The position numbers and the translations under genes are program-made. Under the pieces are notes generated by a model. The model saw only the letters and a program-made list of their open reading frames with translations, was not told where the DNA came from and did no database searches. From the NCBI GenBank assembly GCA_963678705.1, contig OY783222.1, positions 62,001 to 126,000 on the forward strand: a stretch of 64,000 nt of DNA, in the 5' to 3' direction. The stretch is from Panorpa germanica. Lineage: Eukaryota > Arthropoda > Insecta > Mecoptera > Panorpidae. Shown piece after piece: positions 31,077 through 44,268 of the stretch (the stretch's first letter is position 1; every line of letters begins with the position of its first letter).

Positions 31077-33873
31077 ATGGAGCACGAATCTGCAGCTAAC
31101 TTTGAGTCTCAAGTAAATATATTATTTGAATATTCGTACATAAAGAAACCTTTGATAAGATTTGACATAAATGTTTTAGAGTATGGACTATCTAATACCA
31201 AATGAAAATGTAGATAATATGCCATATTCACCTGCATCTACATTTCATGTATCTAATGAAGGTGACTTTTTGTCTGAACCTTTTGAGGATACTAGATTTG
31301 ACGATCTTAATATGGTACCGAGCTCCGTTGCTGAGAAGATGAAAAAATTGTATTCTGACTTTCATAAAGTCGAAAATAATGTTGATAATGAGTTTAAACA
31401 ATTACTTACTCAAAAGGTAATTGACTTTTTAATATATTTCATGTTGTTTTATGTAATTCATGACATTATATTTGTTTAGACTAAAATGGATAATCACCTA
31501 CATCAGTTAACTCGAAAGCTTCAAGAGTCTGAGGATCTCAGACAACGACAACATGAAAATTTAATCTCTGCCCAAATGACGTGTGAGACTTTAACTGTAA
31601 AGTTGCAGAGAGAGGAAGAACAACGGTCTGACATAATAAAACAGTATGTAAATAATGTAATAATAGCAGGTGCGGTGTGTTTGCGCTTATTCATATTTCT
31701 GCTGTTTTCAGTGTTGCAGAACTAAAAATGAATTTCCAAGCTCTAGAGGAACATTATGTAGCCGTTTCTGACAAATGCAATCAACTCGAACAGCATATTG
31801 CTTTTGTTACTGTAAATATATCAACAGTTAACGCAGAAAATACACAGCTTACTGAGAAAAATACAGGCCTAAAAGAGCAAAGTATTCTACAAAGATTTAA
31901 TAAGATATATAAATAACTTATAATATAATTAAAGTGTTATTCTTGTTATAATTTTAGTTAATTCATTGAAATATGCTGCTGAACTTCTAAAAAAGGAAAA
32001 GGATGAGATGCGAAGTAATTCTGAAAAACAAATTACACACTTTCAAGAAATATTGGAACATAGAGATGAAATAATAAAGAAAACTGAAAAAGTTCTTGAA
32101 ACTACTCAAAAAGAACATAATATAATCGCTGAATCTAATAAAACGTTTCAAAACTTGAATAACGAGGTATTATTTAAATATAGTTGAACCTCCATACATA
32201 ATGGTGTTGATACATATTTTTTGTTACAGTATTATTGTAAGATAAAGGATCTTGAAAATCAATTAGAGTCTGTTAAGAAGTCTCTAGAATTGAAAACTAA
32301 AGAGTAAGTATTGACCCATGATATAAAACCTGCATGTAATTTATTTTAAAAGACTTGTTATGGTTCTAACCGTTCTAACTTATATACTCAGCATAAAATC
32401 ATTGTCTTCCGAGCTTCAAGCCACGAAAGAAGATTTATTAACATATGCGGAAAGAAATGACCGCGAACACAGTCAATTTATGACACTAAAAGAAGAAAAG
32501 GTCAGTTGGTTTTACATATGTGTTATTATTGCAAGTATTGTAATGTAGATTGTATTTTAATTGCTCGTGTAGTTAGCAGTGCAACGACAATTAGAAGAAA
32601 TAAAGCAACAATCAGCTAAAGAAATTGAAAATTGGCAGAAAACAGTAAATGACATGTTGGCTGAAAAAGAAAATAATAATAAAGATACAAAAAACTTCAT
32701 TAAGGTAATGATTATTTTAAATACATTTATATTAAAATGCTTCATTAAAAAAAATATTTTAAGATGTTGGAAAATACTAAAGCAGAGCTGAACAATGAAA
32801 TTGTAAAACAATCAAAGAAAATAGAAAAACTAACAAAAGAACTTGAAAATTCTAATGAAGAAGTTGCACAGAAAGAAAATTGGGTAAAGGTATGTATATA
32901 TTATTATTGTCATCAAATTGTTTGTTAATCATTTGTAATTTAATAAAATAATACATTTTAGAGTATGGCAAAGGAATTGGAAAATTATAAAATTGAATGC
33001 GAGAGAAAAGTTAAAGAGACACAAGAAATATCTTCATCTAAATTACAAGAACTGGAAATGGTTAATAAAAATTTGATGAACCAGATAAACTCAACTGAAA
33101 CAAAATGTCAAAAATCTCTAACTGAAAAGGAATCAGAATTATCTGCTCTGCAAATATCTTTAAAGGAACAAAACGAAACTATAGTTAGAGCATTTATTTG
33201 TATTTTAAACTGTTTATATTATTTTACCATATTTTTAATCATTATTTCTTTAAAGGTTAACACAAATAATAAACTACAAGAAAAAACTGAGGCATTGAAT
33301 AAAAGTTCATTGATGATATCGTCTAAACAATCTGAGTTGGATACTCAATTAAAACTTACGGAAGAATTGAAAAAGAAAATAGCTGATATGAAACTATTTC
33401 CCACACCATCACCAATGTTTAATTACCCTAGAATTAGACCTAGTGCAACCCCTGTGACAAGCAATACCTCTTCGGAAGAACATAACATAAAAGGAATAAA
33501 TGACAATGTCCTTAAGATGCGTTTACTAAAAGCACAAGGACTCTATGAGTCACTTTCAAATGATTCCATGTCTGACAGCAGCTTGGAATGCACACCAGTA
33601 ATAAATTAATAATTTATTTATCAGTTTTAATTATTAACAATGTTTAATACTTTTATTCTTTAGGTTTTACAAAAGAGTTATCCATCCCAAACTAGAATGC
33701 CCCATTTCTCAGAAAGTGTGTCACGACTACGATCAATTCCAAAAAGGAAACTGAAAGCTATTACAGGGCAGCCTGAATCAGCACCGGCTAAGTTGGATAT
33801 AGAACCATCTCCGGGAGTTCCGAAAGTACCCAAACTTAAGAACATGTGGTACGATGGTCCAAAAGGCGATTAA
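31077..33873 (+). CDS. Array gene copy 1: 676-aa coiled-coil protein, SYCP1-like candidate
   Basis: Exons joined by GT/AG borders: 31077-31112, 31180-31416, 31480-31643, 31712-31881, 31958-32166, 32230-32303, 32392-32500, 32573-32704, 32764-32889, 32962-33183, 33256-33597, 33664-33873. Phases agree throughout and sum to 2031 bases. Residues 1-60 are polar and acidic (start MEHESAANFESQ). About 60-538 is nearly continuous coiled coil, starting near VAEKMKKLYSDFHKV. The tail (539-676) is Ser/Pro-rich (KLFPTPSPMF, LECTPVL, EPSPGVP) and basic, ending KNMWYDGPKGD. A flexible N-terminus, long coil and SP/TP-rich basic tail with a terminal SPG...K..KM-type block resemble SYCP1, the transverse filament joining paired meiotic chromosomes. 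Coiled coils mislead, so the family is unproven. Alleles: R51, M152, K215, Q413. Confidence 0.85.
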
Positions 33874-33901
33874 TTCGTTATTCATAAATTTATTTGAATT
33901 A

Positions 33902-33992
33902 TTTCCAGTTGGGACAACATTATTTTTAACATCATATCTGGCGGGTATATTCGAATATATTCAACTGGAAAACCGCCAGATGTTAAAAATAA
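33902..33992. repeat. Unit-junction interleaved inverted repeats (unit 1/2; same at each junction)
   Basis: Arm tttccagttg (33902-33911) is inverse to caactggaaa (33962-33971), and arm ttatttttaacatc..tctggcgg (33920-33944) is inverse to ccgccagatgttaaaaataa (33973-33992). The order is A, B, A', B', so the two pairings interleave rather than nest. A self-complementary tattcgaata lies between them (33949-33958). It lies in the presumed 3' UTR and marks the border between units. Confidence 0.75.
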
Positions 33993-34053
33993 TTAATGTT
34001 TAATACAAACTAAATGAATTAGTTTATTATATAGATATGTTAATTTATGTACT

Positions 34054-34059
34054 AATAAA
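34054..34059 (+). terminator. Candidate polyadenylation signal of the array gene
   Basis: aataaa occurs 181 bases after the stop codon, already inside the next unit; the same spacing holds in every unit. No closer canonical signal is present. If it is used, each 3' UTR spans the unit junction, and only about 315 bp remain before the next start codon. Confidence 0.4.
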
Positions 34060-34374
34060 ATATTGTGTTATTATAAGAAAATGTTATTTAATTCATTACA
34101 AGTAATTTAAAGTTTATAATTTATAATATTGTTTTGATTTTGATTAACGCAGTTTGCTACGTTCTGCTACATCTAGCGGTAACTTTTAACAATAGTTTCT
34201 ATTTCCGCTGTCTACTACACAATCGCTTGTTTCACGTTTGAACAAGTTTGAACCTGCACTGCACTTCTCATATTTGAATTAATTCTTTATTACACAAAAA
34301 CTACAAACATTAAAAAGAATAATATAAAATATAACAAATAAACACAGGTTTTTAAAAACGGAACACTAAAAAAT

Positions 34375-37171
34375 ATGGAGCACGAATCTGCAGCTAACTT
34401 TGAGTCTCAAGTAAATATATTATTTGAATATTCGTACATAAAGAAACCTTTGATAAGATTTGACATAAATGTTTTAGAGTATGGACTATCTAATACCAAA
34501 TGAAAATGTAGATAATATGCCATATTCACCTGCATCTACATTTCATGTATCTAATGAAGGTGACTTTTTGTCTGAACCTTTTGAGGATACTAGATTTGAC
34601 GATCTTAATATGGTACCGAGCTCCGTTGCTGAGAAGATGAAAAAATTGTATTCTGACTTTCATAAAGTCGAAAATAATGTTGATAATGAGTTTAAACAAT
34701 TACTTACTCAAAAGGTAATTGACTTTTTAATATATTTCATGTTGTTTTATGTAATTCATGACATTATATTTGTTTAGACTAAAATGGATAATCACCTACA
34801 TCAGTTAACTCGAAAGCTTCAAGAGTCTGAGGATCTCAGACAACGACAACATGAAAATTTAATCTCTGCCCAAATGACGTGTGAGACTTTAACTGTAAAG
34901 TTGCAGAGAGAGGAAGAACAACGGTCTGACATAATAAAACAGTATGTAAATAATGTAATAATAGCAGGTGCGGTGTGTTTGCGCTTATTCATATTTCTGC
35001 TGTTTTCAGTGTTGCAGAACTAAAAATGAATTTCCAAGCTCTAGAGGAACATTATGTAGCCGTTTCTGACAAATGCAATCAACTCGAACAGCATATTGCT
35101 TTTGTTACTGTAAATATATCAACAGTTAACGCAGAAAATACACAGCTTACTGAGAAAAATACAGGCCTAAAAGAGCAAAGTATTCTACAAAGATTTAATA
35201 AGATATATAAATAACTTATAATATAATTAAAGTGTTATTCTTGTTATAATTTTAGTTAATTCATTGAAATATGCTGCTGAACTTCTAAAAAAGGAAAAGG
35301 ATGAGATGCGAAGTAATTCTGAAAAACAAATTACACACTTTCAAGAAATATTGGAACATAGAGATGAAATAATAAAGAAAACTGAAAAAGTTCTTGAAAC
35401 TACTCAAAAAGAACATAATATAATCGCTGAATCTAATAAAACGTTTCAAAACTTGAATAACGAGGTATTATTTAAATATAGTTGAACCTCCATACATAAT
35501 GGTGTTGATACATATTTTTTGTTACAGTATTATTGTAAGATAAAGGATCTTGAAAATCAATTAGAGTCTGTTAAGAAGTCTCTAGAATTGAAAACTAAAG
35601 AGTAAGTATTGACCCATGATATAAAACCTGCATGTAATTTATTTTAAAAGACTTGTTATGGTTCTAACCGTTCTAACTTATATACTCAGCATAAAATCAT
35701 TGTCTTCCGAGCTTCAAGCCACGAAAGAAGATTTATTAACATATGCGGAAAGAAATGACCGCGAACACAGTCAATTTATGACACTAAAAGAAGAAAAGGT
35801 CAGTTGGTTTTACATATGTGTTATTATTGCAAGTATTGTAATGTAGATTGTATTTTAATTGCTCGTGTAGTTAGCAGTGCAACGACAATTAGAAGAAATA
35901 AAGCAACAATCAGCTAAAGAAATTGAAAATTGGCAGAAAACAGTAAATGACATGTTGGCTGAAAAAGAAAATAATAATAAAGATACAAAAAACTTCATTA
36001 AGGTAATGATTATTTTAAATACATTTATATTAAAATGCTTCATTAAAAAAAATATTTTAAGATGTTGGAAAATACTAAAGCAGAGCTGAACAATGAAATT
36101 GTAAAACAATCAAAGAAAATAGAAAAACTAACAAAAGAACTTGAAAATTCTAATGAAGAAGTTGCACAGAAAGAAAATTGGGTAAAGGTATGTATATATT
36201 ATTATTGTCATCAAATTGTTTGTTAATCATTTGTAATTTAATAAAATAATACATTTTAGAGTATGGCAAAGGAATTGGAAAATTATAAAATTGAATGCGA
36301 GAGAAAAGTTAAAGAGACACAAGAAATATCTTCATCTAAATTACAAGAACTGGAAATGGTTAATAAAAATTTGATGAACCAGATAAACTCAACTGAAACA
36401 AAATGTCAAAAATCTCTAACTGAAAAGGAATCAGAATTATCTGCTCTGCAAATATCTTTAAAGGAACAAAACGAAACTATAGTTAGAGCATTTATTTGTA
36501 TTTTAAACTGTTTATATTATTTTACCATATTTTTAATCATTATTTCTTTAAAGGTTAACACAAATAATAAACTACAAGAAAAAACTGAGGCATTGAATAA
36601 AAGTTCATTGATGATATCGTCTAAACAATCTGAGTTGGATACTCAATTAAAACTTACGGAAGAATTGAAAAAGAAAATAGCTGATATGAAACTATTTCCC
36701 ACACCATCACCAATGTTTAATTACCCTAGAATTAGACCTAGTGCAACCCCTGTGACAAGCAATACCTCTTCGGAAGAACATAACATAAAAGGAATAAATG
36801 ACAATGTCCTTAAGATGCGTTTACTAAAAGCACAAGGACTCTATGAGTCACTTTCAAATGATTCCATGTCTGACAGCAGCTTGGAATGCACACCAGTAAT
36901 AAATTAATAATTTATTTATCAGTTTTAATTATTAACAATGTTTAATACTTTTATTCTTTAGGTTTTACAAAAGAGTTATCCATCCCAAACTAGAATGCCC
37001 CATTTCTCAGAAAGTGTGTCACGACTACGATCAATTCCAAAAAGGAAACTGAAAGCTATTACAGGGCAGCCTGAATCAGCACCGGCTAAGTTGGATATAG
37101 AACCATCTCCGGGAGTTCCGAAAGTACCCAAACTTAAGAACATGTGGTACGATGGTCCAAAAGGCGATTAA
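34375..37171 (+). CDS. Array gene copy 2
   Basis: All twelve exons are at copy-1 positions plus 3298, with all splice sites intact and no stop or frameshift seen. It encodes the same protein alleles as copy 1 (R51, M152, K215, Q413); these are the only two copies with Gln413. It differs upstream: it carries the gcttgtttcacg promoter haplotype and gttctgc where copy 1 has gttccgc. Function as proposed for copy 1. Confidence 0.85.
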
Positions 37172-37672
37172 TTCGTTATTCATAAATTTATTTGAATTAT
37201 TTCCAGTTGGGACAACATTATTTTTAACATCATATCTGGCGGGTATATTCGAATATATTCAACTGGAAAACCGCCAGATGTTAAAAATAATTAATGTTTA
37301 ATACAAACTAAATGAATTAGTTTATTATATAGATATGTTAATTTATGTACTAATAAAATATTGTGTTATTATAAGAAAATGTTATTTAATTCATTACAAG
37401 TAATTTAAAGTTTATAATTTATAATATTGTTTTGATTTTGATTAACGCAGTTTGCTACGTTCCGCTACATCTAGCGGTAACTTTTAACAATAGTTTCTAT
37501 TTCCGCTGTCTACTACACAATCGCTTATTTGACGTTTGAACAAGTTTGAACCTGCACTGCACTTCTCATATTTGAATTAATTCTTTATTACACAAAAACT
37601 ACAAACATTAAAAAGAATAATATAAAATATAACAAATAAACACAGGTTTTTAAAAACGGAACACTAAAAAAT

Positions 37673-40469
37673 ATGGAGCACGAATCTGCAGCTAACTTTG
37701 AGTCTCAAGTAAATATATTATTTGAATATTCGTACATAAAGAAACCTTTGATAAGATTTGACATAAATGTTTTAGAGTATGGACTATCTAATACCAAATG
37801 AAAATGTAGATAATATGCCATATTCACCTGCATCTACATTTCATGTATCTAATGAAGGTGACTTTTTGTCTGAACCTTTTGAGGATACTGGATTTGACGA
37901 TCTTAATATGGTACCGAGCTCCGTTGCTGAGAAGATGAAAAAATTGTATTCTGACTTTCATAAAGTCGAAAATAATGTTGATAATGAGTTTAAACAATTA
38001 CTTACTCAAAAGGTAATTGACTTTTTAATATATTTCATGTTGTTTTATGTAATTCATGACATTATATTTGTTTAGACTAAAATGGATAATCACCTACATC
38101 AGTTAACTCGAAAGCTTCAAGAGTCTGAGGATCTCAGACAACGACAACATGAAAATTTAATCTCTGCCCAAATGACGTGTGAGACTTTAACTGTAAAGTT
38201 GCAGAGAGAGGAAGAACAACGGTCTGACATAATAAAACAGTATGTAAATAATGTAATAATAGCAGGTGCGGTGTGTTTGCGCTTATTCATATTTCTGCTG
38301 TTTTCAGTGTTGCAGAACTAAAAGTGAATTTCCAAGCTCTAGAGGAACATTATGTAGCCGTTTCTGACAAATGCAATCAACTCGAACAGCATATTGCTTT
38401 TGTTACTGTAAATATATCAACAGTTAACGCAGAAAATACACAGCTTACTGAGAAAAATACAGGCCTAAAAGAGCAAAGTATTCTACAAAGATTTAATAAG
38501 ATATATAAATAACTTATAATATAATTAAAGTGTTATTCTTGTTATAATTTTAGTTAATTCATTGAAATATGCTGCTGAACTTCTAAAAAGGGAAAAGGAT
38601 GAGATGCGAAGTAATTCTGAAAAACAAATTACACACTTTCAAGAAATATTGGAACATAGAGATGAAATAATAAAGAAAACTGAAAAAGTTCTTGAAACTA
38701 CTCAAAAAGAACATAATATAATCGCTGAATCTAATAAAACGTTTCAAAACTTGAATAACGAGGTATTATTTAAATATAGTTGAACCTCCATACATAATGG
38801 TGTTGATACATATTTTTTGTTACAGTATTATTGTAAGATAAAGGATCTTGAAAATCAATTAGAGTCTGTTAAGAAGTCTCTAGAATTGAAAACTAAAGAG
38901 TAAGTATTGACCCATGATATAAAACCTGCATGTAATTTATTTTAAAAGACTTGTTATGGTTCTAACCGTTCTAACTTATATACTCAGCATAAAATCATTG
39001 TCTTCCGAGCTTCAAGCCACGAAAGAAGATTTATTAACATATGCGGAAAGAAATGACCGCGAACACAGTCAATTTATGACACTAAAAGAAGAAAAGGTCA
39101 GTTGGTTTTACATATGTGTTATTATTGCAAGTATTGTAATGTAGATTGTATTTTAATTGCTCGTGTAGTTAGCAGTGCAACGACAATTAGAAGAAATAAA
39201 GCAACAATCAGCTAAAGAAATTGAAAATTGGCAGAAAACAGTAAATGACATGTTGGCTGAAAAAGAAAATAATAATAAAGATACAAAAAACTTCATTAAG
39301 GTAATGATTATTTTAAATACATTTATATTAAAATGCTTCATTAAAAAAAATATTTTAAGATGTTGGAAAATACTAAAGCAGAGCTGAACAATGAAATTGT
39401 AAAACAATCAAAGAAAATAGAAAAACTAACAAAAGAACTTGAAAATTCTAATGAAGAAGTTGCAAAGAAAGAAAATTGGGTAAAGGTATGTATATATTAT
39501 TATTGTCATCAAATTGTTTGTTAATCATTTGTAATTTAATAAAATAATACATTTTAGAGTATGGCAAAGGAATTGGAAAATTATAAAATTGAATGCGAGA
39601 GAAAAGTTAAAGAGACACAAGAAATATCTTCATCTAAATTACAAGAACTGGAAATGGTTAATAAAAATTTGATGAACCAGATAAACTCAACTGAAACAAA
39701 ATGTCAAAAATCTCTAACTGAAAAGGAATCAGAATTATCTGCTCTGCAAATATCTTTAAAGGAACAAAACGAAACTATAGTTAGAGCATTTATTTGTATT
39801 TTAAACTGTTTATATTATTTTACCATATTTTTAATCATTATTTCTTTAAAGGTTAACACAAATAATAAACTACAAGAAAAAACTGAGGCATTGAATAAAA
39901 GTTCATTGATGATATCGTCTAAACAATCTGAGTTGGATACTCAATTAAAACTTACGGAAGAATTGAAAAAGAAAATAGCTGATATGAAACTATTTCCCAC
40001 ACCATCACCAATGTTTAATTACCCTAGAATTAGACCTAGTGCAACCCCTGTGACAAGCAATACCTCTTCGGAAGAACATAACATAAAAGGAATAAATGAC
40101 AATGTCCTTAAGATGCGTTTACTAAAGGCACAAGGACTCTATGAGTCACTTTCAAATGATTCCATGTCTGACAGCAGCTTGGAATGCACACCAGTAATAA
40201 ATTAATAATTTATTTATCAGTTTTAATTATTAACAATGTTTAATACTTTTATTCTTTAGGTTTTACAAAAGAGTTATCCATCCCAAACTAGAATGCCCCA
40301 TTTCTCAGAAAGTGTGTCACGACTACGATCAATTCCAAAAAGGAAACTGAAAGCTATTACAGGGCAGCCTGAATCAGCACCGGCTAAGTTGGATATAGAA
40401 CCATCTCCGGGAGTTCCGAAAGTACCCAAACTTAAGAACATGTGGTACGATGGTCCAAAAGGCGATTAA
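37673..40469 (+). CDS. Array gene copy 3 (most divergent protein)
   Basis: Intact, exons at copy-1 positions plus 6596. It carries two private changes: R51G in the acidic N-terminal region (gatactgga) and K215R in the coiled coil (aaaaaggga). It also has V152 and K413. Upstream it has the gcttatttgacg haplotype. A silent aaggcac variant in exon 11 is shared with copies 4, 7 and 10. Both private changes are conservative for solubility and coil formation, except that Gly51 may loosen the N-terminal segment. Confidence 0.85.
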
Positions 40470-40970
40470 TTCGTTATTCATAAATTTATTTGAATTATTT
40501 CCAGTTGGGACAACATTATTTTTAACATCATATCTGGCGGGTATATTCGAATATATTCAACTGGAAAACCGCCAGATGTTAAAAATAATTAATGTTTAAT
40601 ACAAACTAAATGAATTAGTTGATTATATAGATATGTTAATTTATGTACTAATAAAATATTGTGTTATTATAAGAAAATGTTATTTAATTCATTACAAGTA
40701 ATTTAAAGTTTATAATTTATAATATTGTTTTGATTTTGATTAACGCAGTTTGCTACGTTCTGCTACATCTAGCGGTAACTTTTAACAATAGTTTCTATTT
40801 CCGCTGTCTACTACACAATCGCTTGTTTCACGTTTGAACAAGTTTGAACCTGCACTGCACTTCTCATATTTGAATTAATTCTTTATTACACAAAAACTAC
40901 AAACATTAAAAAGAATAATATAAAATATAACAAATAAACACAGGTTTTTAAAAACGGAACACTAAAAAAT

Positions 40971-43767
40971 ATGGAGCACGAATCTGCAGCTAACTTTGAG
41001 TCTCAAGTAAATATATTATTTGAATATTCGTACATAAAGAAACCTTTGATAAGATTTGACATAAATGTTTTAGAGTATGGACTATCTAATACCAAATGAA
41101 AATGTAGATAATATGCCATATTCACCTGCATCTACATTTCATGTATCTAATGAAGGTGACTTTTTGTCTGAACCTTTTGAGGATACTAGATTTGACGATC
41201 TTAATATGGTACCGAGCTCCGTTGCTGAGAAGATGAAAAAATTGTATTCTGACTTTCATAAAGTCGAAAATAATGTTGATAATGAGTTTAAACAATTACT
41301 TACTCAAAAGGTAATTGACTTTTTAATATATTTCATGTTGTTTTATGTAATTCATGACATTATATTTGTTTAGACTAAAATGGATAATCACCTACATCAG
41401 TTAACTCGAAAGCTTCAAGAGTCTGAGGATCTCAGACAACGACAACATGAAAATTTAATCTCTGCCCAAATGACGTGTGAGACTTTAACTGTAAAGTTGC
41501 AGAGAGAGGAAGAACAACGGTCTGACATAATAAAACAGTATGTAAATAATGTAATAATAGCAGGTGCGGTGTGTTTGCGCTTATTCATATTTCTGCTGTT
41601 TTCAGTGTTGCAGAACTAAAAGTGAATTTCCAAGCTCTAGAGGAACATTATGTAGCCGTTTCTGACAAATGCAATCAACTCGAACAGCATATTGCTTTTG
41701 TTACTGTAAATATATCAACAGTTAACGCAGAAAATACACAGCTTACTGAGAAAAATACAGGCCTAAAAGAGCAAAGTATTCTACAAAGATTTAATAAGAT
41801 ATATAAATAACTTATAATATAATTAAAGTGTTATTCTTGTTATAATTTTAGTTAATTCATTGAAATATGCTGCTGAACTTCTAAAAAAGGAAAAGGATGA
41901 GATGCGAAGTAATTCTGAAAAACAAATTACACACTTTCAAGAAATATTGGAACATAGAGATGAAATAATAAAGAAAACTGAAAAAGTTCTTGAAACTACT
42001 CAAAAAGAACATAATATAATCGCTGAATCTAATAAAACGTTTCAAAACTTGAATAACGAGGTATTATTTAAATATAGTTGAACCTCCATACATAATGGTG
42101 TTGATACATATTTTTTGTTACAGTATTATTGTAAGATAAAGGATCTTGAAAATCAATTAGAGTCTGTTAAGAAGTCTCTAGAATTGAAAACTAAAGAGTA
42201 AGTATTGACCCATGATATAAAACCTGCATGTAATTTATTTTAAAAGACTTGTTATGGTTCTAACCGTTCTAACTTATATACTCAGCATAAAATCATTGTC
42301 TTCCGAGCTTCAAGCCACGAAAGAAGATTTATTAACATATGCGGAAAGAAATGACCGCGAACACAGTCAATTTATGACACTAAAAGAAGAAAAGGTCAGT
42401 TGGTTTTACATATGTGTTATTATTGCAAGTATTGTAATGTAGATTGTATTTTAATTGCTCGTGTAGTTAGCAGTGCAACGACAATTAGAAGAAATAAAGC
42501 AACAATCAGCTAAAGAAATTGAAAATTGGCAGAAAACAGTAAATGACATGTTGGCTGAAAAAGAAAATAATAATAAAGATACAAAAAACTTCATTAAGGT
42601 AATGATTATTTTAAATACATTTATATTAAAATGCTTCATTAAAAAAAATATTTTAAGATGTTGGAAAATACTAAAGCAGAGCTGAACAATGAAATTGTAA
42701 AACAATCAAAGAAAATAGAAAAACTAACAAAAGAACTTGAAAATTCTAATGAAGAAGTTGCAAAGAAAGAAAATTGGGTAAAGGTATGTATATATTATTA
42801 TTGTCATCAAATTGTTTGTTAATCATTTGTAATTTAATAAAATAATACATTTTAGAGTATGGCAAAGGAATTGGAAAATTATAAAATTGAATGCGAGAGA
42901 AAAGTTAAAGAGACACAAGAAATATCTTCATCTAAATTACAAGAACTGGAAATGGTTAATAAAAATTTGATGAACCAGATAAACTCAACTGAAACAAAAT
43001 GTCAAAAATCTCTAACTGAAAAGGAATCAGAATTATCTGCTCTGCAAATATCTTTAAAGGAACAAAACGAAACTATAGTTAGAGCATTTATTTGTATTTT
43101 AAACTGTTTATATTATTTTACCATATTTTTAATCATTATTTCTTTAAAGGTTAACACAAATAATAAACTACAAGAAAAAACTGAGGCATTGAATAAAAGT
43201 TCATTGATGATATCGTCTAAACAATCTGAGTTGGATACTCAATTAAAACTTACGGAAGAATTGAAAAAGAAAATAGCTGATATGAAACTATTTCCCACAC
43301 CATCACCAATGTTTAATTACCCTAGAATTAGACCTAGTGCAACCCCTGTGACAAGCAATACCTCTTCGGAAGAACATAACATAAAAGGAATAAATGACAA
43401 TGTCCTTAAGATGCGTTTACTAAAGGCACAAGGACTCTATGAGTCACTTTCAAATGATTCCATGTCTGACAGCAGCTTGGAATGCACACCAGTAATAAAT
43501 TAATAATTTACTTATCAGTTTTAATTATTAACAATGTTTAATACTTTTATTCTTTAGGTTTTACAAAAGAGTTATCCATCCCAAACTAGAATGCCCCATT
43601 TCTCAGAAAGTGTGTCACGACTACGATCAATTCCAAAAAGGAAACTGAAAGCTATTACAGGGCAGCCTGAATCAGCACCGGCTAAGTTGGATATAGAACC
43701 ATCTCCGGGAGTTCCGAAAGTACCCAAACTTAAGAACATGTGGTACGATGGTCCAAAAGGCGATTAA
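40971..43767 (+). CDS. Array gene copy 4
   Basis: Intact, exons at copy-1 positions plus 9894. Protein alleles R51, V152, K215, K413, which is the majority form. Upstream gcttgtttcacg haplotype with agttgatt. Exon 11 has the silent aaggcac variant and intron 11 has atttactta, a combination not found in any other copy. Confidence 0.85.
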
Positions 43768-44268
43768 TTCGTTATTCATAAATTTATTTGAATTATTTCC
43801 AGTTGGGACAACATTATTTTTAACATCATATCTGGCGGGTATATTCGAATATATTCAACTGGAAAACCGCCAGATGTTAAAAATAATTAATGTTTAATAC
43901 AAACTAAATGAATTAGTTGATTATATAGATATGTTAATTTATGTACTAATAAAATATTGTGTTATTATAAGAAAATGTTATTTAATTCATTACAAGTAAT
44001 TTAAAGTTTATAATTTATAATATTGTTTTGATTTTGATTAACGCAGTTTGCTACGTTCCGCTACATCTAGCGGTAACTTTTAACAATAGTTTCTATTTCC
44101 GCTGTCTACTACACAATCGCTTATTTGACGTTTGAACAAGTTTGAACCTGCACTGCACTTCTCATATTTGAATTAATTCTTTATTACACAAAAACTACAA
44201 ACATTAAAAAGAATAATATAAAATATAACAAATAAACACAGGTTTTTAAAAACGGAACACTAAAAAAT

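Noticed and set aside
32557-32811. 84-codon minus-strand frame repeated in every unit
   Set aside because: It is antisense to exons 8 and 9 and intron 8, hydrophobic only because it is the complement of lysine-rich coil sequence, and has no start context or splice support.
32965-33609. 214-codon open frame in each array unit as an independent gene
   Set aside because: It is exon 10, the stop-free intron 10, exon 11 and the first bases of intron 11 read through; the joined 12-exon model explains it and its end (VIN, stop) lies past the exon 11 donor.
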